Of a stretch of DNA of 64,000 bases, positions 26,271 through 36,200 are shown piece after piece (position 1 is the first letter of the stretch; each line of letters opens with the position of its first letter). Origin of the DNA: Candidatus Melainabacteria bacterium (lineage in GTDB: Bacteria; Cyanobacteriota; Vampirovibrionia; Obscuribacterales; Obscuribacteraceae); assembly GCA_003963305.1 (NCBI GenBank), contig RXJR01000004.1, positions 494,562 through 558,561 on the forward strand, written 5' to 3'. The translations under genes were made by a program, and so were the position numbers. A model generated the notes under the pieces. That model had not been told where the DNA came from. It ran no database searches and worked only from the letters and a program-made list of their open reading frames with translations.

Positions 26271-27712
26271 GCGGCGCGCTATTTTGCCTGGCCAACGCCT
26301 CCATAAGCGGCGGTAATAAAGCAATTCTCGAATACGCCAGGGGACTAAAGCGCAGCGGTCAAACTGCTGAGATTTACATATGGCACGCAGATAAAAACCT
26401 GGACTGGTTCGACCATGAACTGACGGTAGTTCAAGCACCGGATATTGAAACTGCCGTAAGCGGCAACTACGCTGTCGTCTTTTTCGCAAAGGCATTTCTC
26501 ATCCCACTGGCATTTTCTTCTCTCAACTCTGCAAAACCGGTGTTCATCTGTCACGATTTTGAAAGCGCCTATGCAGCTACATCATTCGACTCAATCAACC
26601 TGGAGTGCCCTCCTTTTGATGACGTCTTACGCTTGCCCATCGACATCATTACGACCTCGAGACCTGTTCAACAAATCATCAGCGAGCGCCACCAAAAGCA
26701 TGCCTATTATGTGCCTCTGGCTATCGATAAAGAATTGTTTTCCAAGCAGTCAGGCCCTGCGAAAGAACGCGCCCGCAAAAGAATTCTCATGGTGGGAGAC
26801 CATCTACTACCGACTAAGGGGATTCGGGACGGACTGAGGGCATTGAAGCTCCTGAACGACGAGCTGCCGGTGGAACTCGTCTTGATTACTCGAGAACACC
26901 GCGGTCAGCAGATCTTCGAGAATCTCGGATACCCGTGCGAAATTCACATACGCCCTGACGCAGAAGAATTCCCCCACATCTACGCAAGTTGCGACGCCTA
27001 TTGTTGCACTTCCTGGTACGAAGGATTTGGATTACCCGCGCTTGAAGCATTCAGAATGGGGATTCCCGTCGTTTCAACCAGAAACTCCGGCGTCACCAAC
27101 TATGGTATCGACGAAGAGAACCTGCTGCTGTGCAACCCAAATGACCCGACCGACTTATGCCAGAAACTGAGAAGGGTTCTTAAAGAGGAAAAGCTCCGCA
27201 ACAAGCTTATTGAACAGGGGGAGATGACCGAAGACAAGTTCAATTGGGAACTCGCCGTGACTGAATTTCTTGCCTGTCAGCAGAAGATTCTTACCGACTC
27301 CGGCACAAAGACAAGAGTGACAGAATCACAGCTCGAAAAATTACTTGTTAATCTCGAAGAGGGCGGGCTCTATACACCACACGCAGTGCACGTACGATGC
27401 AGCCACATTTTTCACGAAATCGACAAAGTTCTCATGCAGCTGACCGAACAACGCATCGACTTGCTGCCGGGGTTGGAAAAGTTGCAAGGATTACGTGACG
27501 AGTTGAAACCGTTCCTTGCCATGCCGGGCGCCGAATACTACAAAAGCTGCAAAAAACGCTATGACCTCTGTCAACTAGTCATAGGTTTAGCAGATGATCA
27601 TCGCTTTCTCGAACACCTTTCCAAGCTAATCGCTCAAATCAACAGGCTTGAATCAGCAGTTCCCGCCGCAGACAGGAACAGCCCTGTAGTAGCAGGGAGT
27701 AGCCGCTCATGA
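26267..27712 (+). CDS. GT4-family glycosyltransferase with C-terminal extension (copy 1)
   Basis: 481 residues. The GT-B C-domain shows RILMVGDHLLPTKG, then YASCDAYCCTSWYEGFGLPALEAF with the E-x7-E pair that binds the nucleotide-sugar donor. The N-terminus (LFCLANASISGGNKAILEYA) matches copies 2 and 3. After about residue 350 comes an extension of some 125 residues containing LEEGGLYTP and YDLCQ, shared by all three copies and unknown to me elsewhere. It overlaps its neighbours by 4 nt at both ends, so translation is tightly coupled. Confidence 0.88.
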   Translation: MSGALFCLANASISGGNKAILEYARGLKRSGQTAEIYIWHADKNLDWFDHELTVVQAPDIETAVSGNYAVVFFAKAFLIPLAFSSLNSAKPVFICHDFESAYAATSFDSINLECPPFDDVLRLPIDIITTSRPVQQIISERHQKHAYYVPLAIDKELFSKQSGPAKERARKRILMVGDHLLPTKGIRDGLRALKLLNDELPVELVLITREHRGQQIFENLGYPCEIHIRPDAEEFPHIYASCDAYCCTSWYEGFGLPALEAFRMGIPVVSTRNSGVTNYGIDEENLLLCNPNDPTDLCQKLRRVLKEEKLRNKLIEQGEMTEDKFNWELAVTEFLACQQKILTDSGTKTRVTESQLEKLLVNLEEGGLYTPHAVHVRCSHIFHEIDKVLMQLTEQRIDLLPGLEKLQGLRDELKPFLAMPGAEYYKSCKKRYDLCQLVIGLADDHRFLEHLSKLIAQINRLESAVPAADRNSPVVAGSSRS

Positions 27713-28440
27713 CACCGAAAGTAACAGCAATCGTTTCAACCTACTGTGCTGCCAGGTATTTACCAACTCAGCTCAACAACTTACTGTCACAGACATTGTC
27801 AGACGCGCTGGAAATAATCGTCGTTGATAGTGGTTCCCTTCAAAACGAAGCCGAAATCGTCAGCGACTATCAAAAGAATCATCAAAATATAGCCTACATC
27901 AGGAGCGAAAGAGAAACTCTCTATGGCGCCTGGAATCGAGCCGTGGCAGCTGCTCATGGCCAATATTTGATCAACGCAAACACAGACGACAGACTCAGCG
28001 CAAATACTTACGAAGTGCTCGCCAGTACTCTTGATGCGAATCCCGAGGTTGGACTGGTCTACTCTGACGCATGGGAAACTGAAGACGACTATGACATTCT
28101 AAACTTTGAGACTCTGTCCCCGCTGGAAAACTGGACACGCATTGAAACACCTGAATACAGCCACAAAGAACTTTTACTGCGCTGCTTCATCGGAGCATTT
28201 CCAATGTGGCGGCGGTCCCTTCATGAAAGATTCGGTACCTTCGACCCCGGCTTCACAGTCGCCGGCGACTATGATTTCTGGCTGCGCATTGCAGAACACG
28301 TTCCATTCAAACGCGTGGCACAACCGCTCGGTCTAATTCTGGAATCGCCGGATAGCGTTCTCTGCCGAAACAAGGGCAAACTTTTCGAAGAAATGGGATT
28401 ACTCAGACGCAAGTATTTTGCCCCCGCCAGGCGAACCTAG
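27709..28440 (+). CDS. GT2-family glycosyltransferase
   Basis: 243 residues with a GT-A fold: AIVSTYCAARYLPTQLNNLLSQ at the start, IIVVDSGS, YGAWNRAVAAAHGQYLINANTDDR (the NTDDR takes the DxD role for metal and donor binding), and AGDYDFWLRIAEH toward the end. No membrane segment. It is placed between GT4 copies 1 and 2 with ATGA overlap upstream. Donor and acceptor cannot be read. Confidence 0.9.
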   Translation: MTPKVTAIVSTYCAARYLPTQLNNLLSQTLSDALEIIVVDSGSLQNEAEIVSDYQKNHQNIAYIRSERETLYGAWNRAVAAAHGQYLINANTDDRLSANTYEVLASTLDANPEVGLVYSDAWETEDDYDILNFETLSPLENWTRIETPEYSHKELLLRCFIGAFPMWRRSLHERFGTFDPGFTVAGDYDFWLRIAEHVPFKRVAQPLGLILESPDSVLCRNKGKLFEEMGLLRRKYFAPARRT

Positions 28441-28460
28441 AGCGAGACAGCGAGACCAAA

Positions 28461-29831
28461 ATGTACAGAACACTGTTTTGCCTGGACAGCGATTCGATTA
28501 GCGGCGGTATCAAACTGTGTCGAGAGATTATGCAGGCACTTCAGAACGATGGACAGGAAGTTGCATACCTCGTCTGGAATTCACGACGGAGATTCGAGGG
28601 ATGGAACAACCTGCCTGTTGAAAGAATCGAGAGAATCGAGGATATCGCCGCCAAAAACTTCGATTTTGTAGTTTTCTCCAACGCCTACTTAGCACCACTT
28701 ATATTGCCCTTTGTTGGGAACGCTCATCCTGTCTTGTACTACATGGCCCACGAAAGCTATCATTACGGCTCGACATACGCCGAGTGTATGACTGAGTCAG
28801 AAGCATTTCTGAATATTCTGCGCTTGCCGATTTCAATAGTCTCAATTTCGGAAGCACTCAGAACCATACTCATGAGCAAAACGGGACGTCATTCGTACTA
28901 CATCCCGGTTGGTCCAGACAAAAAATTCTTCACTCCACGCCCTCCGAAAGACCGTAGCGCATCTCGAAAGCGCATCTTGCTGGTCGGTGATTACAATCTG
29001 AACTGGAAAGGCATGCAAGACGCTCTCACCGCTGTCGAGATGCTCTCACACGACGTGAATGTCGAGCTTGTGCTCATAACTCAGGGAAGGCATGGTAGAA
29101 AAATATTCGACCACTACGAATTTCCCATTGAAATAAACTACCAACCACCGCTCGCAGCAATACCGGACATTTATGCCAGCTGCCACGTCTACTGCTGTTC
29201 GTCTTGGCATGAAGGACTTGGACTGGCAGCCCTGGAAGCCTTCAGCTGCGGGGTCCCTGCCGTGTGCACCCGAAACCACGGCGTCGATGATTACGGAGTG
29301 GACAACGAATCAGTACTCCTCGCTGAGCCGAACAATCCGCAGGACCTGTGCAATAAACTCAAAGTAATTTTGACAGACGAGGTTCTGTCTTCGAAATTAC
29401 GAAAAAATGCCTTTGATCAGGCCAAAAGATACGAACCTGGCAAAGTCTTGCAAGCATGGAAAGAAGCGCAACAACAGATTCTCTCCGAGCCTCTTGCAGT
29501 CGTCGAAGCTGCCGAAATGAATCAACTTTTGACTGCATTAGAAGAGGAAGGTATGTATACCCCACTGGTGACACTAGATGCATTGCAGAATTTGAATAGC
29601 GCTATCGATTCCATATGCGATGATTTATTGAATCAGCGCCTACAAGCAGATCAAGGTATTGAGCGGCTATCAGCTATAAGAAATGAGCTGAAACAATACA
29701 CGCAGAATACGAATACTCAATATTTCAAATCTTTCAAAGCCGGCTATGACTTATGCCAGCTGCTGATCGCGTTCAAAGATGCTCCTGATTTCTTAAAGTG
29801 TGTTTCGACTCTATCAGCGCGGAACAAGTGA
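28461..29831 (+). CDS. GT4-family glycosyltransferase with C-terminal extension (copy 2)
   Basis: 456 residues, paralogous to copies 1 and 3. Shared parts are the N-terminal LFCLDSDSISGG, the donor-binding SSWHEGLGLAALEAF E-x7-E region, VYCCSSW, and the C-terminal extension with LEEEGMYTP and YDLCQ. In copy 2 the usual YEGFGLP becomes HEGLGLA, a modest change that could alter donor choice. It starts 20 bp after the GT2 gene. Confidence 0.87.
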   Translation: MYRTLFCLDSDSISGGIKLCREIMQALQNDGQEVAYLVWNSRRRFEGWNNLPVERIERIEDIAAKNFDFVVFSNAYLAPLILPFVGNAHPVLYYMAHESYHYGSTYAECMTESEAFLNILRLPISIVSISEALRTILMSKTGRHSYYIPVGPDKKFFTPRPPKDRSASRKRILLVGDYNLNWKGMQDALTAVEMLSHDVNVELVLITQGRHGRKIFDHYEFPIEINYQPPLAAIPDIYASCHVYCCSSWHEGLGLAALEAFSCGVPAVCTRNHGVDDYGVDNESVLLAEPNNPQDLCNKLKVILTDEVLSSKLRKNAFDQAKRYEPGKVLQAWKEAQQQILSEPLAVVEAAEMNQLLTALEEEGMYTPLVTLDALQNLNSAIDSICDDLLNQRLQADQGIERLSAIRNELKQYTQNTNTQYFKSFKAGYDLCQLLIAFKDAPDFLKCVSTLSARNK

Positions 29832-29836
29832 TTCGG

Positions 29837-31243
29837 ATGAAAGGTCGCATCTTATTCTGCCTCACCAGCAACACCATCAGCGGTGCCAATCGCGTACTGC
29901 TCGAGCTGGCAGAACGAGCTTCAACAATGGGATATAAATGTGTGATTCATTTCTGGAACCCCGTTGCCAATCAGAACTGGTATCAAGAAAAAATCAGGTC
30001 ACCAGAGGCTACTTCGCATAATGCGCTGCCGGTGTTATCAGAAGAGGCAGAGATTCAAAAAGCAGTTGCAAGTGATTTTGATTTTGTCCTCTTTTCGAAT
30101 GCGTTTTTACTGCCTCTAGCTCTCCCAGCCATAAAAGACGCCCGACCTCTCTTAATTTGTCAGGGATACGAAGGCTATTGCCATGCGAATTCTTTTAAGG
30201 ATACTTTCAAAAGCAACGAAACAATGGCCAAACTCTATCAATTACCGATAGACAAAATTGCAATCTCCGAATCCGTGCAGCGCATTCTTTCGACGACTCT
30301 AGCTACAGATTCTTACCTGGTTCCACCCGCGGTAGACAAAACAGTTTTTGTTCCTATGCCTGAGCGCGAATTCACAGCCTCTCCAAAAAGAATTCTTGCG
30401 GTCGGCAACTATCTGTGGCCCCTGAAAGGAATGGCAGACCTGCGCGAAGCCTTGCAAAGCTTATCCAGTCAGCTACCAATAGAACTCGTTCTTGTAACAC
30501 AACAAAAGAAAGGACGGGAATTTTTCGACAATTGTTCTTTTCCTGTTCAGTACCATTACCAACCACCACAGCAAGAATTAGCAGCCATCTACGCCAGTTG
30601 CGATGCATACTGTTGTGCTTCATGGTACGAGGGTTTTGGACTGCCTTGCCTGGAAGCATTTTCTGTCGGACTACCGGTCGTTTGCACAGCCAATCAAGGT
30701 GTCTCCGACTTCGGGCTGGACGAAGTCAACCTTCTCATAGCGACGCCAAATGATTCTCGAAGCATCGAGAATCAACTAAAGAGAATATTGACTGACAAAA
30801 ACCTGATCCAAAAACTCCGCCTCAACGGACGAAAAACGCTTGAACAGTACAACTGGGATCTGACAATGAAAGCTTTCGAACAGTGCCTTGATCGATGCAA
30901 ACAAAAACAACCAGTGCCGATATCAGAAGACGTTCTGCAGACACTGAACATTGAACTGGAAGAGTCCGGACTGTACACGCCCCTGGCACGCCACAAACAG
31001 CTGACTCTATTATCAGAGCGACTGGAAGAGACATTGAAGAATCTGAAAACAACCGCTCAAGATTCGAACGCAATAAATTCGCTGCGTGACATTCGAGATT
31101 TGCTTGTCCCGGAATTGTCGAACAAAAACTCTGAGCTGTATCAGCAGTTTAAAGCTCGTTATGACCTCTGTCAGATGCTTCTGTCCTGCACCGACCATCC
31201 AAACTTCACTAATATTGTGCAATCACTGAGTCGGCAACAATGA
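29837..31243 (+). CDS. GT4-family glycosyltransferase with C-terminal extension (copy 3)
   Basis: About 468 residues, starting at ATG 29837 (MKGRILFCL), which aligns with the starts of copies 1 and 2 and lies 5 bp after the previous stop; the frame from 29798 adds 13 residues inside the preceding gene. Donor-site region ASWYEGFGLPCLEAF, shared extension with LEESGLYTP and YDLCQ. Last gene of the operon, followed by a long hairpin. Confidence 0.87.
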   Translation: MKGRILFCLTSNTISGANRVLLELAERASTMGYKCVIHFWNPVANQNWYQEKIRSPEATSHNALPVLSEEAEIQKAVASDFDFVLFSNAFLLPLALPAIKDARPLLICQGYEGYCHANSFKDTFKSNETMAKLYQLPIDKIAISESVQRILSTTLATDSYLVPPAVDKTVFVPMPEREFTASPKRILAVGNYLWPLKGMADLREALQSLSSQLPIELVLVTQQKKGREFFDNCSFPVQYHYQPPQQELAAIYASCDAYCCASWYEGFGLPCLEAFSVGLPVVCTANQGVSDFGLDEVNLLIATPNDSRSIENQLKRILTDKNLIQKLRLNGRKTLEQYNWDLTMKAFEQCLDRCKQKQPVPISEDVLQTLNIELEESGLYTPLARHKQLTLLSERLEETLKNLKTTAQDSNAINSLRDIRDLLVPELSNKNSELYQQFKARYDLCQMLLSCTDHPNFTNIVQSLSRQQ

Positions 31244-31280
31244 ATAAATCGGCACGTGAAAGGTCGGAAACAAAAGAAAT

Positions 31281-31328
31281 CTGGCGGATGCTAAGTTCAA
31301 CATTACGTTGAAGTTCGCCATCCGCCAG
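31281..31328. terminator. Long hairpin at the end of the glycosyltransferase operon
   Basis: Perfect 10-bp arms CTGGCGGATG/CATCCGCCAG enclose an inner 6-bp stem TTCAAC/GTTGAA with loop ATTAC. It lies between convergent genes. There is no strict T run on either strand, so it may be a terminator, an RNA-stabilising stem or both. Confidence 0.5.
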
Positions 31329-31367
31329 AGTTAGAGTTGCTGTTTATCGTTGTTTATCGCGCGTTTC

Positions 31368-32237
31368 CTAGTTAGGAGGAGCGATAGGTCCGAGGTAGGT
31401 GGCCTTGACCAACCCGCCGAAAGAACCGTTCTGTCGGGCGCGCTGGATGTTGCAGTGCTCGCTGGTCGCCAGACAGAACGGCGGCGAACCGGCATTCGGA
31501 CAGGCACCGGCACCGGCAGTGGCGCACAACGTAGCGTTGTACGGGAAGACTCCCGTCAGCGAGCAGTTGTTGTCACAAGCGGCACCCTGATTGCAATTGA
31601 CATTCACCCACGAGTTCTGAATGTGTGTGACGTTGTTGTTGCCAGCTCCGGCATTCCAGTTCGGACCACCCTGAAAATCAACTGAGATTGTTGTATTAGC
31701 TCCGTTTACACAGCTAATATCGACAGTTTCCTGGAACGATCCTGGCGCGTTCAAGGTCGCTTCGACAAAGTTTGTGCCATTTGGCAGATTCGGTCCGGGC
31801 ACGAATGGTTTGTCACCAGCGCAGGTGTTCGAACACGGACACTGCGGGTGATTCAAAAATGTGACGTTCAGACCATCCAGGCAACTAGCGCCATTTGCAG
31901 GCTTGATATAGGCTCCACGGCCTCTCTTGAGGGAGAAGTAACCAAGCTGCTGGTTGTCAGCGAACTGAGTGATGGCAATCGGGTTGTTGTTGTTGACGTC
32001 GATGATCTGCAATTGAGTCAATCTTGTCGCACCGCAACCGAGATTACTGCTCGTCGGCAGCACAACCCACACGTTCACGTCGGGATTGCTGGGGTTATAG
32101 ACTTGAAATGTGGTATCGATCCCCGCCGATTGCGAAGATCCACCAAGAGAACGAGCTTGAGCTGTAGTCACCGAACTACACAGAAAAAGTACTAGAAGTG
32201 CCGCAAAGGCAACGAATGACCTGAATTTCGTCATCAT
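31368..32237 (-). CDS. Exported Cys-rich protein, possibly thaumatin-like
   Basis: 289 residues with a clear signal peptide (FAALLVLFLCSSVTTAQA) and about 17 Cys residues in the mature part, many in pairs that suggest disulfides and export to an oxidising space. TFQVYNPSNPDVNVWVVL near the start and ETVDISCVNGANTTISVDF in the middle resemble thaumatin-family strands (usually DISLVDGFN). The C-terminal Cys block (CDNNCSLTG, CATAGAGACPNAG) also fits loosely. Asn-rich. Stands alone. The thaumatin link is tentative. Confidence 0.65.
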   Translation of the reverse strand: MMTKFRSFVAFAALLVLFLCSSVTTAQARSLGGSSQSAGIDTTFQVYNPSNPDVNVWVVLPTSSNLGCGATRLTQLQIIDVNNNNPIAITQFADNQQLGYFSLKRGRGAYIKPANGASCLDGLNVTFLNHPQCPCSNTCAGDKPFVPGPNLPNGTNFVEATLNAPGSFQETVDISCVNGANTTISVDFQGGPNWNAGAGNNNVTHIQNSWVNVNCNQGAACDNNCSLTGVFPYNATLCATAGAGACPNAGSPPFCLATSEHCNIQRARQNGSFGGLVKATYLGPIAPPN

Positions 32238-32513
32238 GAAATCTCCACATATGCTTTTGCGAGATTATCACGTTTGGCAGCATCGGTCGAGTGGCTCAAA
32301 TGGCAGCAATTTCATAAAACCCCGGCAAATTGACGACAGAGAAGTCCATAATTTTTCGATGCACGGCTCTGGATCAGTTCTAAATTTTGGATGTGTAAAT
32401 CTGCATCCTCATCCGGACTCTGCTGATGCATCCGCTCAGGCGACTGGATCAGCATCTGCACTACATCAGCATCGGCATCTGCGCGAGCTTTACAGTTAAG
32501 TATGGGCGAGTGT

Positions 32514-33140
32514 CTAAATGTACCGGCTCTTGCGCAGCTCGGCATCATGGGCGGTGGCAGCTTCGACAGTGGCGAAATTTGGTTCTTGTCCCAGAACAAT
32601 CTGGCAATACGCCTCGTACATCTGGAAGGCAGCCACTGCCGGTGCGGTTTTTCCAGCACCGGTTCCCATGCCGACTAAAGCTACTGAATCTATTTTCGAT
32701 TCACCGCCATGGTCCTCGCGCTCTTGCCGAATGTAAGCCGCAAGCGCACGAAATGCTGCTCTTGTCGCAAGGTAGCTATTCACATTTGCATTGGTCATGC
32801 GCAACGGAACACGCATGGTCGGAGCGATGATTGCTAACTTCGGTTTATCCAGATTGGTGCTGATTACTTCAGCGCATCCAACCGGTAACTCACCGGCGTG
32901 CTTATCCTGAATCAATTTGCGAACTCTGGACTCCAGTCTTCCATCAGTGAGTTTGTTCAACTGTGCTCCGAGCCCATCATCCATGATGCCAAAGCTGTTG
33001 GCCGGAGTGACCAGAACTGAAACATCAAGGTCGAAAACACTCCCTTCAGAAATGTCGACTTTAGCATTCCGCCCGAAGAAGGCAGACCATGACTTTACTA
33101 TCTCTGGGTTGGTATCTCGCAAATGCACGACAAGCGGCAT
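32514..33140 (-). CDS. Macrodomain protein (predicted ADP-ribose binding)
   Basis: 208 residues. The macrodomain core is VDISEGSVFDLDVSVLVTPANSFGIMDDGLGAQL, with the NSFG and following glycines forming the ADP-ribose pocket, and the C-terminal VALVGMGTGAGKTAPAVAAFQMYEAY. Members bind or hydrolyse ADP-ribose, ADP-ribose phosphate or modified proteins. Located 72 bp downstream of the tubulin-like gene on the same strand, so it may share its transcript. Cytoplasmic; substrate unknown. Confidence 0.88.
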   Translation of the reverse strand: MPLVVHLRDTNPEIVKSWSAFFGRNAKVDISEGSVFDLDVSVLVTPANSFGIMDDGLGAQLNKLTDGRLESRVRKLIQDKHAGELPVGCAEVISTNLDKPKLAIIAPTMRVPLRMTNANVNSYLATRAAFRALAAYIRQEREDHGGESKIDSVALVGMGTGAGKTAPAVAAFQMYEAYCQIVLGQEPNFATVEAATAHDAELRKSRYI

Positions 33141-33212
33141 GAATGACTCCTATACGTATAGAGACACGACCTAAACTGCACTAGATTTTACTCGAAAGAA
33201 CGAGGCAGGTTG

Positions 33213-36200
33213 TCACGAAGGTGCCTTCGCAGTCACCGGTTCTTCGGCAGTCGGTTCACTACTAGACTTTTCTGACCCGGAAGCGGCAGTGCCATCGACT
33301 TTAGTCCCAGGTTCCGCAGCAACTGTGGTTTCGACTTTCGCGACAGTCTCTGTAACCGCACTGACCGGCGCAGCTTTGACGTGTCGCTGTGGACACTCAG
33401 TGCCCTTGGGCAACATGCGCTTCTCCTTGCCTTCCTTGCGGCATATATCACACTCAATCAGGTCTTTAAAACAGCGCGGACACTTCGTCGTATCCGGCGT
33501 CACAGGGCAGCTGCAAGAGACACACAACACAATCGGTGGACCTTCGAAGATGCACCTGTCACTACCCTTAGTGCATATTGTTGGTTTCTCCAGAGGCGCG
33601 TTGCAGTAAGGACAAAGATTCGCCCAGACTGAACCACAACTTGGACAGTAGCTCTTGGCGCCACCAGCCTCACTTCCTGTCTTCAAGATCATCGTCTCAG
33701 GATTCTCACGACCTAATGTCACACATCCAGGACAGAGCTCTTTCTTCGCATCGCCACGCTGAAGCGGCCAGGTCTTTTCCTGCGCCTTCTTATCTTCAAT
33801 CACAATCGCAGAACACTCAGGACACTTGCGGCTGCCCTCGTCGATTATGTGTTGACATTTTGGACACAACATTTTGCCTGGCACAATGAGCGTTTTCATT
33901 CCAGCTTTCGAACAAGCAGGGCAGAACTTTGCATCATCTGCAAGAGCGGCAGTAATGTCATGCCCAACCGGGCAAGTCTTGACGGAAGTATCCTCAGGCA
34001 CCTCATACGAAAGCCACTGTAGATAAGGGTTCGGCTCGGTGACGAACTTCACGTCTGTATGCATCGGGTTCATCTTGCGATCAGTATTTCTGTAATAATT
34101 TTCGTAATCGGCAATGCCGTTCATTGATGCCAGCGAATAAAGTGGATCGTATTGCTTCACTACTACACGTGGCTCGACATCCGAAAGAACGATATCGGTA
34201 GTGCGAAAATTCGGAATCTGCTCCTGCAAATCCTCGACCACTGTCTCTGGAATTTTGATTCCATTCAAACCGACGAACGTCACAGGCGAACTGGCAGAGC
34301 CAATCTGATGGGTCTGCACTGACCACAACGGACTGCTGTGCGCAATCATGAGCGGCAGCAGATTATCATTGGCGAAATCAAGCAACAAACTCCGTCCATC
34401 AGAATTTGTATATAAAGGTTCTTTGATTGTGCCGCTCTGGGGATCACTGGGGAAAAGCTTGTCAAAGAGCTTCTCTTTGACGAATACGCGAATCATCTCC
34501 TCCACTTTTTGTTTCTTGGAATCTGCGTCGATGGATGGATCCAGATGCATGGCGAATAATTTGCCGGCCAGTTCAGATGTAATCAGACTCTTCGTCTCAG
34601 TCGAAAGCACAGGAGAAACCGCTTTCCAGTCATTTTTCTCCCACAGTTGTGCCAGTAAACCGTCAAGAAAACGCTCCACTTCTTTTCGACCGATCAAAGA
34701 CTTGTCGATCAGCACTCTCTCCTGTGATGTATCACCCATCGTCGCTATGCGCGCGGAAAGCTTCTGCTCACCTTCCTTATTGACGACAGTGATCGTGTCC
34801 GAAAGCGACTTGATACTTGCGTGCACAGATTGGAACAGCTTGATCAGGTCATTGTAGAAATTGACCAGCATGCTGCGACTGCGACCGTCACGCCCGAAAT
34901 TATCGTAATAGTTTGCCAGGCGCTCCAGGAGAACTTCCACAGTATCTCGCAAAACGGGCAGCTGCACATCATTTGAAACGCGCTGCAGCGAATCCATCGC
35001 TTCTTTTACAGGTCTTCTGGCATCACCTTCATGCACCTCCAATGGTGGCACCTGTGCCAATTTTTGCTGCGCCAAAGCAATCAATTCCTCAAGGTACTCT
35101 CGCAGGAACACATATCCACGCTCCGGATCCTTGACGTACGATTTAAGCCCTGTATCCAGAACAGACGAAATATTACTGATTGCCTGCTTACTGGCGGATG
35201 CGGCAATCTTCTCAATCTCGAGAGGACTTTCTGGATCAACCGTTTCAGAAACAATTGTGTCCGACCATTGCTTCAACTTGTTTATGCAAGCCGGTCGATT
35301 CTGTTTGAACTCTTCAAAGAAGGCACGCGAAAGGTAACGTCCGTATGAGGCATCAGTACCAAGACTTGCTTTCAGCGTCAGCGAATCTTCTATCTTGGAC
35401 AAGTTATCTGCAAAGAATTGCTTTGCTAGAGCCTTCTCGGTGATGTCCGGGTCCGGCCTGAGCAGAAAGTCAACCACCGCATCTGTAATCTTGATTTCAA
35501 GCAGATCCTGAAAGTACGCAATCGGTGGCACCTTAACCGACGATACACCAACAGCAGAATATGCTTTATAGAAGGTGCGATCGCCCATCGTTTCCGGTTC
35601 GCTAATCGACGTAAAAATGTTGCTTAAAATCGACTCGCTCCGCTCAGTCAGAGGCGACAACACATCAGTCATGATAGTCTCAGACATATACTGTGACACA
35701 CGATCATCGGCTGCAACTGGTTTATCGCCGGAAACCTGACGCTGCGAAATCACCGCACCGCGCTTGTTTTTATTGCTGAACATGAAAGTAAAATCAAATG
35801 GTGGCACATCCTTTGGGAAATCAACAAAAGTGTGATCCTTCCCTTTGATAATGTAGGAGCGCTTGGGACTGTTGAGGAGGTAGTCCAGCTCTCTCAAGGC
35901 CGCATAGCCATTCGAGTAAATGCGCCGGATATGCTGGTTTTCCACGACCGGCTCGTATACCTCAGGCATGACAAACATGCCTATAAATCGTCGCGTCGAT
36001 GGATCTACACCGACAATTTTTCTGAGCATATAGGCAACATCCAGAAACATACCACTGCCGGTGCCACCACATATGGAGCAAATGATATAAACGAACTGCA
36101 AGGTAGGGTCGACTTCAAAATTTGTGAAATCTTCCCAGGCAGCCGGATCGGATACTTCGTGAGCAGCTTGTTGCAACCATCTGTAAGTAGTGTGCAGATT

